DNA of 7,766 bases from contig CAYTCD010000083.1 in assembly GCA_964436335.1 (NCBI GenBank), forward strand, positions 1 to 7,766. Direction: 5' to 3'. A program made the translations under genes and the position numbers. The first letter of the stretch is position 1, and the number at the start of each line of letters is the position of its first letter. The notes under the pieces are model-generated. The model made no database searches and was not told where the DNA came from. It saw nothing but the letters and a program-made list of their open reading frames with translations. Shown here piece by piece: positions 1 to 6,748 of this stretch. Source of the DNA: Pullibacteroides sp964436335. Lineage in GTDB: Bacteria; Bacteroidota; Bacteroidia; Bacteroidales; P3.

Positions 1-1268
<1,268 letters not shown>

Positions 1269-1280
1269 GACTTTTGTATT

Positions 1281-2048
1281 CTAATTCAAAAACGATGTGA
1301 GCGGACTGCTGGCCTCGGCCACGAAACGTGCGGCGGCGGGAGAGGCTTCGTAGGCCATGCGGCCGGCCTCGATGGCCAGCTTGAAGGCCTTGGCCATCTG
1401 CACGGGGTCGCCCGCAATGGCAGCGGCGGTGTTGAGCATCACCGCGTCGGCACCCATTTCCATGGCTTCGGCGGCATGCGAGGGCAGGCCTATGCCGGCG
1501 TCCACCACCACGGGAACGCGGCTTTGGCGGATGATGATTTCGAGCATGTCGCGGTTACGGATGCCGAGGTTGCTGCCGATAGGGGCGGCGAGGGGCATCA
1601 CCGTGGCCACGCCCACTTCTTCGAGCAACTTGCAGAGCACGGGGTCGGCCTGCACATAGGGCAATACCACAAAACCTTGCTTCACCAGTTCTTCGGCGGC
1701 CTTGAGCGTTTCCACCGGGTCGGGCAGCAGGTATTTGGGGTCGGGGTGGATTTCGAGCTTCACCCAGTTTGTTCCCAAGGCTTCCTTGGCCAGTTGCGCG
1801 GCCAAGACGGCTTCTTCGGCGGTACGCGCGCCGGAGGTGTTGGGCAGGAAAGTTACATGGCAGTTCCGGATGTGCGCCATCATGTCGTCCTGTTCATTCG
1901 AAGTGTCGATGCGCTTGAGCGCGGCGGTTACCATTTGCGCTCCCGAAGCCTTGATGGCATCTTCCATCAGTTGGTTGGAACTGTATTTGCCCGTGCCCAT
2001 GATGAGGCGGGAGGAAAACTCCTTGCCCGCAATCACTAAATTCTGCAT
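1281..2048 (-). CDS. thiG: Thiazole synthase ThiG
   Basis: ThiG forms the thiazole phosphate ring from deoxyxylulose 5-phosphate, dehydroglycine and ThiS-thiocarboxylate sulfur. The 255-residue product has the family length and TIM-barrel blocks: an MGTGKY motif near residues 17-22, the VKLEIHPD block with the expected Schiff-base lysine at about K97, LPYVQADP, MPLAAPIGSNLG, VVVDAGIGLPSHAAEAMEMG and VMLNTA. I chose the ATG at 2048 because the protein then begins MQNLVIAGKEF, the usual start of the family; a TTG at 2075 in the same frame would add nine residues unlike the family. No clear Shine-Dalgarno precedes it, as is common in Bacteroidetes. Its leader carries a TPP riboswitch, and thiC follows after 12 bp. 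Its partner gene thiS is not seen in the window. Confidence 0.97.
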   Translation of the reverse strand: MQNLVIAGKEFSSRLIMGTGKYSSNQLMEDAIKASGAQMVTAALKRIDTSNEQDDMMAHIRNCHVTFLPNTSGARTAEEAVLAAQLAKEALGTNWVKLEIHPDPKYLLPDPVETLKAAEELVKQGFVVLPYVQADPVLCKLLEEVGVATVMPLAAPIGSNLGIRNRDMLEIIIRQSRVPVVVDAGIGLPSHAAEAMEMGADAVMLNTAAAIAGDPVQMAKAFKLAIEAGRMAYEASPAAARFVAEASSPLTSFLN

Positions 2049-2075
2049 ATAGGTAGTGTTTTTATTCCGTTGCAA

Positions 2076-2104
2076 GGAAAAAAGAGGCGACAGGCGAAAG
2101 CGCC
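2076..2104 (-). terminator. Possible riboswitch expression platform (GC hairpin plus T tract)
   Basis: Directly 3' of the TPP aptamer, the minus strand reads GGCG-CTTT-CGCC followed by a second CGCC and then a run of six Ts (2083-2078). The first GGCG can pair with either CGCC, giving a short GC-rich stem before the U tract. This resembles a weak intrinsic terminator that could form when TPP is bound, stopping transcription before thiG. The stem has only 4-5 pairs, so control of translation is an alternative. Confidence 0.4.
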
Positions 2105-2107
2105 AAG

Positions 2108-2178
2108 AGAGAATCCCTTCGTCGGCATTATCCGAATCAGGTTCAACGGGTCTGATCTCAGCCTTGCGGCACCCCTTT
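2108..2178 (-). promoter_or_regulatory. TPP riboswitch (THI element) ahead of thiG
   Basis: Read on the minus strand, the sequence holds the conserved THI-box landmarks in order: GGGGTGCC (from 2175), GGCTGAGA with the invariant CTGAGA (2161-2156), ACCC...TTGAACCTGA (about 2151-2137), then GGATAATGCC (2133-2124), and the closing GAAGGGA (2120-2114). These form the pyrimidine-binding and pyrophosphate-binding arms of the TPP aptamer. TPP binding normally represses the downstream genes, here thiG and thiC. The aptamer starts about 32 bp after the thiE stop codon, so it lies inside the gene cluster rather than at its head. P1 pairing is weak by eye, so the exact ends are approximate. Confidence 0.95.
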
Positions 2179-2189
2179 TTCCGATACCG

Positions 2190-2215
2190 CGAAGGTATAA
2201 AAAATAACGTTACAA
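2190..2215 (-). promoter_or_regulatory. Weak candidate promoter for the riboswitch-thiG-thiC transcript
   Basis: On the minus strand TACCTTCG (2197-2190) matches the Bacteroidetes -7 element TAnnTTTG at all but one position and lies just upstream of the aptamer, where a start near 2184 would be expected. A TTG at 2215-2213, overlapping the thiE stop codon, could be the -33 element, but the 15-bp spacer is shorter than the usual 17-23. If it is not active, thiG is read through from the thiE promoter and the riboswitch would act within the cistron junction. Confidence 0.35.
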
Positions 2216-2845
2216 GGAGAGGAAAGGTTGAAGCAGGCGGGCGACTTCCTCTTGGGGAGCGGGAGATTGCAGGAGGGCGGAGCTCACGGCAATGCCCTGC
2301 ACACCGGCTTGTTTGAGGGCGGGGGCGTCCTGCCCGGTGATGCCCCCTATGGCGTGGACGGGGAGGATGATACCCGCTTGGCGCGCTTCGCGCATCAATC
2401 GCTCATAGCCTTCCACGCCCAAAACGGGGCTGAGTTTTTCTTTGGTGCGGGTAAAGCGGAACGGCCCCAGCCCGATATAGTCGCCTCCCTGCGCCTGAAT
2501 GCGCATCATGTCTTGGAGGGTGTTGGCCGTGCCGCCGATAAGGAAACGTGCGCCCAAAATGCGGCGGGCTTCCTCCACGGGCATGTCGTTCTTGCCCAAA
2601 TGCACGCCGTCGGCGCCGATTTCGCGCGCCAGCTCCACATCGTCGTCCACCACAAAGAGCGCGTGATGCTGCTTGCAAAGTTGTTGCACGCAAAGGGCCT
2701 GTTCGCGCATCCATGCGGCGCTTTGCGGCGTCTTGCATCGGAACTGCACCCACTTAACGCCGCACGAGAGCGCTTTTTCCGCGCTTTCCACCAACGTACA
2801 CGCTGCCGTTTCGTGCATAATGAATTGTAAGGCCGGTAAAGTCAT
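2210..2845 (-). CDS. thiE: Thiamin phosphate synthase ThiE
   Basis: ThiE joins HMP pyrophosphate to thiazole phosphate, giving thiamin phosphate and pyrophosphate. With the ATG at 2845 the protein has 211 residues, the usual length, and begins MTLPALQFIMHE, in keeping with the LQFITHE-type N-terminus of Bacteroidetes ThiE. Family motifs are present: VQFRCK (33-38; Q34, R36 and K38 of the QLRxK motif), VVDDDVELA (65-73), GADGVHLGKND (77-87), GGTANT (104-109), DYIGLGPFRFTRTK (122-135, with the TxTK phosphate contact) and AIGGI (165-169). The usual IND before the metal site reads VDD, a mild variation. An AAAGGA sequence about 5 bp ahead of the ATG is a plausible ribosome site. The same frame is open to 3028, but that extension has no family similarity and overlaps the divergent gene. 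The promoter leader is too short for a riboswitch. Confidence 0.96.
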   Translation of the reverse strand: MTLPALQFIMHETAACTLVESAEKALSCGVKWVQFRCKTPQSAAWMREQALCVQQLCKQHHALFVVDDDVELAREIGADGVHLGKNDMPVEEARRILGARFLIGGTANTLQDMMRIQAQGGDYIGLGPFRFTRTKEKLSPVLGVEGYERLMREARQAGIILPVHAIGGITGQDAPALKQAGVQGIAVSSALLQSPAPQEEVARLLQPFLSL

Positions 2846-2863
2846 CGTTTCCTTTCTTTCCGA

Positions 2864-2894
2864 CAAAAATACGGCTTCTTTTTTATTCATGAAA
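2864..2894 (-). promoter_or_regulatory. thiE promoter, Bacteroidetes type
   Basis: On the minus strand TATTTTTG (2871-2864) is a perfect TAnnTTTG -7 element. A TTTC (2894-2891), one mismatch from TTTG, lies 19 bp upstream in the -33 position. Transcription would start near 2858, giving a leader of only about 13 nt before the thiE ATG at 2845. The -33 box is three bases away from that of the opposite-strand promoter at 2898-2928. Confidence 0.6.
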
Positions 2895-2897
2895 CCC

Positions 2898-2928
2898 TTG
2901 TGTTTTTCAATTTTTATTAATATATTTG
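2898..2928 (+). promoter_or_regulatory. Promoter of the NTPase/BspA unit, Bacteroidetes type
   Basis: TTG (2898-2900), a 20-bp spacer and TATATTTG (2921-2928) match the Bacteroidetes housekeeping promoter TTTG-N17-23-TAnnTTTG, with a perfect -7 element. Initiation near 2934 would leave a leader of about 18 nt before the ATG at 2952. The spacer and flanks are strongly AT-rich. Confidence 0.7.
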
Positions 2929-2951
2929 TACAGAATTTTAAACTACAAAAT

Positions 2952-3401
2952 ATGCGAGTTATTCTTCTATCGGGCGCTGAAAGCTGTGGAAAGACCACAA
3001 GCTTGAACCTGCTTTTTAACCGTATCAAGGAATCCTCAGGGGTGGAGGTTTTGGATACAATACCTATAAATGCAGCGAAAAACGACTTTATGTGGAAATT
3101 GATTTATCCAGACGGAAAAAAGTTGGCGATTATTGCACAGGGTGATTATGGGAATGAGATTGAAGAGTATCGTAAAGATTTTGAAGACTGCGATATTTTG
3201 GTCTGCGCCTGCAACAAAAAGTTTATGAGGAGCCGTAAGGTGAAACCTTTTGATATGGTAACGGATTACGACCCGTTGACCACGATTGTCTTGAAAAAGA
3301 AGTATGAGCCTGCCGAAGAAGAAACTTGTAAGAAGGCCAACGAGGCCTGTGTGGAACATCTTCTCGACCTTATAGAGATTATTCGCAAACAGATAAAGTA
3401 A
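2952..3401 (+). CDS. Small P-loop NTPase of unknown function
   Basis: The 149-residue product starts MRVILLSGAESCGKTTS, placing a Walker A motif (G8-x4-G13-K14-T15) right after the first beta strand, as in small nucleotide-binding proteins and kinases. Further on are a hydrophobic strand, KKLAIIAQGDYGNE (about 56-69), and a Walker B-like strand, CDILVCACNKK (80-90). The C-terminal third is rich in charged residues and helix-prone. There is no signal peptide or membrane segment, so it should act in the cytoplasm. I take the ATG at 2952 because it sits about 18 nt after a near-ideal promoter start and the P-loop begins there; the frame is open further upstream, but that stretch lies antisense to thiE. 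The stop is only 4 bp before the next gene, indicating a shared transcript with the surface protein. I do not recognise a named family. GTPase, ATPase or nucleotide kinase activity cannot be told apart from sequence alone. Confidence 0.85.
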   Translation: MRVILLSGAESCGKTTSLNLLFNRIKESSGVEVLDTIPINAAKNDFMWKLIYPDGKKLAIIAQGDYGNEIEEYRKDFEDCDILVCACNKKFMRSRKVKPFDMVTDYDPLTTIVLKKKYEPAEEETCKKANEACVEHLLDLIEIIRKQIK

Positions 3402-3405
3402 ACCC

Positions 3406-5565
3406 ATGAAAAAAGTTGTTTTACTCCTGCTCCTGTTGGCAGGATTTTTCTCCTTGGCCTTCCCGCAACAGAGTGGTACATGTGGGGACAATGTTGTGTG
3501 GACCTACTCCTACTCTGATCGCACGCTTACCATAAGACCTGCTGAAGGAACACAGGGAGGTCCGATGGAGGACTATTATGGTGATGTCGCTCATAGACCT
3601 TGGGCTACTAGGAACCTTAATATTTCAAAAGTGATAATAGAAGAAGGTGTGACCTCTATCGGATCTTCCGCTTTTTGGGATTATAGAGGCTTGATCTCGG
3701 TGACGATACCAGAGGGTGTGACATCTATTGGGGAGTGTGCTTTTGAGGATTGTAGCGGCTTGACCTCGGTAACGATACCGGAGAGTGTGACTTCTATAGG
3801 AGATGATGCTTTTAGAGGTACTGCCATCAAGAGCCCTTTGTACAACAGCACGGTGTTTGCCTATATGCCCTCCGATTACAGCGGCGCTTATACGATACCT
3901 TCCGGCACTCAATCCATAGCGGGAGGTGCATTTGCTTACTGTAGCGGCTTGACCTCGGTAACGATACCGGAGAGTGTGGCCTTTATAGGAGGGTATGCAT
4001 TTAGCGAATGTAGCAGCTTGACCTCGATAACGATACCAGAGGGTGTGACTTCTATAGGGGATAATGCTTTTAGAGGTACTGCCATCAAGAGTCTTTTGTA
4101 CAGCAGTACGGTGTTTGCCTATATACCCTCCGATTACAGCGGCGCTTATACGATACCTTCCGGCACTCAATCCATAGCGGGAGGTGCATTTGCTTACTGT
4201 AGCGGCTTGACCTCGGTAACGATACCGGAGAGTGTGACCTTTATAGGAGATTATGCTTTTCGAAATTGTATAGGCTTGAAGGAGGTTATAAACTATCGAC
4301 GTGATCCACCATATCAGAAGTATACTCAGCCTTTTTTTGACGTAGATGCCAGTAAAGTTCAATTACTGGTGCCTGCAGGGAGTAGGCTTGCGTATCGGAA
4401 CCGAGAGATATGGTATGCATTTCAAATTGTAGAGATAATGGACGCTCCTGAATTTTCGGAAAGAGAGAACGTACTTACTTGCGGCACAAGGGTTTCGATT
4501 GCTAGTGCATCTTCCGATGCGGAGATTTATTATGGCATAGGGAAAGATGCCTATCCCGCTTTGCGGTATGAAGGAAGTATCGCCGTTACGGACACAACGT
4601 ATATCTGCGCCTTTGCACAACGCGACGGTGAAAGATCGGTGGTGGTACGTGCTACGTATTTTGCCAACCATGCTTCTTCTTTAATGGCTCACGAAGCGGT
4701 GGCATCTACTTGCACCGAAGAGGGTAGGGAAGCTTATTGGGAATGCGGTCGGTGTGAAAANNNNNNNNNNNNNNNNNNNNNNNNNNNNNNNNNNNNNNNN
4801 NNNNNNNNNNNNNNNNNNNNNNNNNNNNNNNNNNNNNNNNNNNNNNNNNNNNNNNNNNNNTGCGGTCGGTGTGAAAAGTTATTCAGCGATGCGGAGGCGA
4901 CCACCGAAATTGCCGAACCTGAGGTAATCGAGGCCTTGGGGCATGATTTAACCGCCCACGAAGCGGTGGCGGCCACTTGTACTGAAGAAGGTAGGGAGGC
5001 TTATTGGGAATGCGGTCGGTGTGAAAAGTTATTCAGTGACGCGGAGGCGACCACCGAAATTGCCGAACCCGTGAAAATTGCGGCTCAAGGACATGCCTAC
5101 GGTCAACCGGTATGGGCATGGACGGAAGACTATCAGGCAAGCGTCACCTTTATCTGTACCCGTTGTTCCCATGAGGAAAATCCGGAAGTGACGGTAAGAA
5201 GTGAAATCACTCGTCCCGCCACCGCGACTATGGAGGGGGAGAGAACCTATACGGCTACCGTTGTTTTTGAGGGCGAAATCTATACCGATACGAAAACGGA
5301 AGTTATTGAGGCAGAGCAAACCGCCTCGGAAGCAACCTCTTTGGTTCGGGGTGTAAAAATCTATCCCAATCCCTCGCGGGGCGAATTCAAGGTGGAACTT
5401 CCCGTGGATGTGCAAGTGGAGATTTTCGATGCTTCGGGCCGAAAAGTGCTTGCGCAGCCCCGTTCTGCCGGAACGCACGGCTTCAGCCTTGCCCAGACTG
5501 GTATGTATGTGCTGAAGGTTTCTACGAGTGGACAACAGGCCGTATTCAGAATTGTAGTGCGGTAA
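3406..5565 (+). CDS. Secreted BspA-type leucine-rich-repeat protein with T9SS sorting tail (contains assembly gap)
   Basis: Large cell-surface or secreted protein, 719 residues as assembled. Visible order: a signal peptide (Lys-Lys start, Leu-rich core, cleavage near residues 19-21); a BspA-like lead-in (SGTCGDNVVWTY); BspA/LRR_5 repeats (about 73-291) with the cycle GLTSVTIPESVTSIGDDAF; a cap region (about 292-345, LLVPAGSRLAY); a domain resembling the chitobiase/hexosaminidase C-terminal beta-sandwich (about 346-420, with EIYYGIG and YICAFAQRDGERS); 50-residue Cys-rich repeats (from 428), interrupted by Ns at residues 452-485; a beta domain with GHAYGQPVWAW (about 564-640); and a T9SS C-terminal domain (646-719, with KIYPNPSRGEFKV, FDASGRKV and TGMYVLKVS). 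The protein should cross the inner membrane by Sec and the outer membrane by T9SS. BspA relatives often bind host proteins or other bacteria; that role is inferred. Both gap flanks are in the same frame, so no frameshift is implied. It starts 4 bp after the NTPase gene. Confidence 0.93.
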   Translation: MKKVVLLLLLLAGFFSLAFPQQSGTCGDNVVWTYSYSDRTLTIRPAEGTQGGPMEDYYGDVAHRPWATRNLNISKVIIEEGVTSIGSSAFWDYRGLISVTIPEGVTSIGECAFEDCSGLTSVTIPESVTSIGDDAFRGTAIKSPLYNSTVFAYMPSDYSGAYTIPSGTQSIAGGAFAYCSGLTSVTIPESVAFIGGYAFSECSSLTSITIPEGVTSIGDNAFRGTAIKSLLYSSTVFAYIPSDYSGAYTIPSGTQSIAGGAFAYCSGLTSVTIPESVTFIGDYAFRNCIGLKEVINYRRDPPYQKYTQPFFDVDASKVQLLVPAGSRLAYRNREIWYAFQIVEIMDAPEFSERENVLTCGTRVSIASASSDAEIYYGIGKDAYPALRYEGSIAVTDTTYICAFAQRDGERSVVVRATYFANHASSLMAHEAVASTCTEEGREAYWECGRCEXXXXXXXXXXXXXXXXXXXXXXXXXXXXXXXXXXCGRCEKLFSDAEATTEIAEPEVIEALGHDLTAHEAVAATCTEEGREAYWECGRCEKLFSDAEATTEIAEPVKIAAQGHAYGQPVWAWTEDYQASVTFICTRCSHEENPEVTVRSEITRPATATMEGERTYTATVVFEGEIYTDTKTEVIEAEQTASEATSLVRGVKIYPNPSRGEFKVELPVDVQVEIFDASGRKVLAQPRSAGTHGFSLAQTGMYVLKVSTSGQQAVFRIVVR
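3785..4261 (+). repeat. Direct repeat of 258-bp period within the LRR region
   Basis: Two copies of an 86-codon block lie side by side: 3785-4003 and 4043-4261 align at an offset of exactly 258 bp. The stretches 3868-3978 and 4126-4236 are identical over 111 bp; the remaining positions differ by scattered substitutions. Each block encodes two or three leucine-rich repeats around the AYTIPSGTQSIAGGAFAYCS segment. The high DNA identity points to recent in-frame duplication or gene conversion. Confidence 0.92.
4687..5103 (+). repeat. Tandem 150-bp (50-residue) Cys-rich repeats
   Basis: The unit begins AHEAVAATCTEEGREAYWEC and continues with GRCEKLFSDA and an EALGH-like end. Unit starts are visible at 4687 and 4954, and the shared tgcggtcggtgtgaaaa segment occurs at 4744, 4861 and 5011, the last two exactly 150 bp apart. 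The first 74 bp at 4687 and 4954 differ at about 8 sites. Each unit has a Cys, then CxxC 13 residues later, plus conserved His residues, a pattern common in surface-protein repeats and possibly metal-binding. The count is at least two and a part, as the array is broken by the assembly gap. Confidence 0.9.
4761..4860. other. Assembly gap of 100 Ns inside a tandem repeat
   Basis: Exactly 100 Ns, a conventional placeholder length, interrupt the Cys-rich repeat array. The 17 bases before the gap (4744-4760) are the same as the 17 after it (4861-4877), and both are in the same reading frame. The true distance between them should be a multiple of 150 bp, or zero if the contig ends simply overlap; the present 117 bp is neither. 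Confidence 0.97.
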
Positions 5566-5579
5566 AATGCGTATGGCAT

Positions 5580-5618
5580 AACAAAGCAGGCTTGGCCAAA
5601 GGTCAAGCCTGCTTTGTT
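5580..5618. terminator. Bidirectional intrinsic terminator between convergent genes
   Basis: ACAAAGCAGGCTTG (5581-5594) pairs perfectly with CAAGCCTGCTTTGT (5604-5617). Three more inner pairs, one of them G-U, leave an AAA loop, and an outer A-T pair extends the stem to 5580-5618. The stem ends in A/T pairs, so each strand reads out into a short U-rich tail (TTTGTTTATAT on the plus strand). It lies 14 bp after the surface-protein stop codon and touches the stop codon of the converging minus-strand gene, so it can serve both. Confidence 0.88.
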
Positions 5619-6238
5619 TATATCCACGGCTTTCCGTCAATCTTGTTGAAAAGGTTCTTTAGATGTGCGCTGAACCGGTCTAAATCGGGGTTCTGCTTGT
5701 AGTATTCCCAGATTTCGCCCAACATGGCCGCCCCGCCGAAGCCCCATTGCCGGAGCATCGGGATATATTTGGCGCGCACGCCGCCCAAGGCAAAGACTTT
5801 TTGATCTATGATGCCGTCTTTGGCGGCTTCCGAAAGCGCTTCGGGCGAGAATTTGCCGGTATAGCCTTGCTTGGAGATGCTGTCGAATATCGGGCTGAGA
5901 AATACGTAATCGCAGTTTCTTTTGTGTTCCATCACTTCCCCTAGATTGTGGCAGCTGGCGCTCATCGAGCGGATGTTTGCCGGCGGAGTAGGGTGGCGAT
6001 GGTTGAGGTGAACGCCTTGTAGCCCATATTCCCCGCATAGTTCAAAGTGGTCATGCAGGCGGATTTTCCTCCTTAATTCCATCGGAAGGGCTTCTATCAG
6101 CAGACGCAATTCGTTTTCGCTATAGTCGGGTTTACGCAGATGCAGCGCGCATACCTTGGGTATATTGCCCACAATCCGCAAAGCGTGGGCTTCTTCGGGC
6201 AGTCTTTCGGGATAGGTGATAACGGCAAGACGGAACAT
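5618..6238 (-). CDS. ThiE/TenI-fold protein, divergent thiamin phosphate synthase paralogue
   Basis: This 206-residue protein is in the thiamin phosphate synthase/TenI TIM-barrel superfamily. Corresponding motifs are ALHLRKPD (31-38, in place of ThiE QLRxK), LHDHFELCGEYGLQGVHLN (61-79), SASCHN (93-98, like the SxH block), DYVFLSPIFDSISKQGY (110-126) and FALGGV (149-154). Compared with the ThiE at 2210-2845, the first Gln is His, the Asp after VHLG is lost (VHLNHRHP), and the TxTK phosphate loop is altered to SISKQ. The protein may therefore be a TenI-like thiazole tautomerase or a salvage enzyme rather than a true ThiE; the catalytic activity is not settled. The ATG at 6238 gives an AAAAGAAAAATA leader and a good family N-terminus (FRLAVITYP). 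It is transcribed alone from a promoter at 6297-6327, and no TPP riboswitch is visible in its roughly 50-nt leader. The convergent terminator follows its stop codon. Confidence 0.88.
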   Translation of the reverse strand: MFRLAVITYPERLPEEAHALRIVGNIPKVCALHLRKPDYSENELRLLIEALPMELRRKIRLHDHFELCGEYGLQGVHLNHRHPTPPANIRSMSASCHNLGEVMEHKRNCDYVFLSPIFDSISKQGYTGKFSPEALSEAAKDGIIDQKVFALGGVRAKYIPMLRQWGFGGAAMLGEIWEYYKQNPDLDRFSAHLKNLFNKIDGKPWI

Positions 6239-6296
6239 TATTTTTCTTTTATCGGATGAATCCGGAAATAACAGTAATTCCGCTCCGGGTTTTTGA

Positions 6297-6327
6297 CAAA
6301 GATAACAAATACTTTTTGGATTTTAAG
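6297..6327 (-). promoter_or_regulatory. Promoter of the TenI-like gene
   Basis: On the minus strand TATCTTTG (6304-6297) is a perfect TAnnTTTG -7 element. CTTA (6327-6324), 19 bp upstream, is a poor match to the TTTG -33 box. Transcription would begin near 6290, about 50 nt before the ATG at 6238. Confidence 0.55.
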
Positions 6328-6390
6328 TTTCTTGTAAATTGGTGATTGTCAGGAGTTACGAAAATAAAATTGTTTTTGATCAAGTACAAT

Positions 6391-6426
6391 TCATCAAATT
6401 GTTCTCACGAAAGAACAATTTGATGA
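6391..6426. repeat. Perfect 15-bp inverted repeat (hairpin)
   Basis: TCATCAAATTGTTCT (6391-6405) and AGAACAATTTGATGA (6412-6426) are exact reverse complements around the 6-base loop CACGAA. There is no adjacent T tract on the plus strand, so it is not a typical intrinsic terminator. It could be an operator, a structured leader or part of a small RNA, or an inverted-repeat remnant. Function is unknown. Confidence 0.8.
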
Positions 6427-6626
6427 GTCGGTTCTATTTTCCCGCTTTCTGTTTATTCTTGTCTATAATAACTTAACCGTCAAGAGTATTGATAAAATTT
6501 TTACAACAAATACGGATGAAAAAGATAGGATGGAATGATTTTGAGCTCTTGTCGTTCGGGCATCTCTTTTCTTTTTCAGGGAGGCTTTTAGCAAGCAATC
6601 TTCCATTTTTTTTACAAACCCTATTT

Positions 6627-6651
6627 TTTTTCATGAAAAATTTTTTTTTTT
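6627..6651. repeat. Short palindrome followed by an 11-base T tract
   Basis: TTTTTCATGAAAAA (6627-6640) is a 14-bp perfect palindrome, and it is followed at once by eleven Ts (6641-6651). The stem is nearly all A/T, so it would make a weak terminator. The homopolymer lies about 100 bp upstream of the H1-like gene and could vary in length by slippage. Confidence 0.6.
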
Positions 6652-6748
6652 GCAATGTGATTCTCTTGCATCTGAATTTAATGGTAATGTGTTATTGCTT
6701 TATTTATAGATAGATGCAGGAGATAAAAGGGTTGTAAATATTACGGAT

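Larger units (their letters stand above)
6239..6748. other. AT-rich intergenic region of about 510 bp without a supported gene
   Basis: The region between the TenI-like gene and the H1-like gene is strongly AT-rich and the two genes diverge from it. It holds the minus-strand promoter at 6297-6327, an 8-bp TTGATCAA palindrome at 6376-6383, a perfect 15-bp hairpin at 6391-6426, and a palindrome followed by T11 at 6627-6651. Open frames of 60-74 codons on both strands are dominated by Phe/Lys from homopolymer runs and show no family signature. I could not find a clear TAnnTTTG promoter for the H1-like gene; TATTTATA near 6700 is the nearest match and is weak. Confidence 0.7.

Noticed and set aside
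2403..2753. Minus-strand 116-codon frame within thiE
   Set aside because: It is an out-of-frame shadow of thiE with an Arg-rich product and no motif.
2228..2830. Plus-strand open frame of about 200 codons opposite thiE
   Set aside because: It lies antisense within thiE, has no recognisable domain, and is explained by the composition of thiE.
3625..4362. Minus-strand 245-codon open frame with internal repeats
   Set aside because: Its repeats (GHTLRYRYRGQAAT) are the antisense image of the LRR repeats of the plus-strand gene, which has a signal peptide and T9SS tail.
3785..5103. The repeated DNA as a possible CRISPR array
   Set aside because: The repeats are long (150 and 258 bp), in frame within one coding region and without unique spacers; they encode protein repeats.
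6391..6426. The 15-bp hairpin as an intrinsic terminator
   Set aside because: There is no T tract beside the stem on the plus strand, and no gene on either strand ends near it.
6473..6713. Two small open frames (60 and 74 codons) on opposite strands in the AT-rich intergenic region
   Set aside because: Both consist largely of Phe or Lys runs from T/A homopolymers, overlap each other, and lack promoters or ribosome sites.
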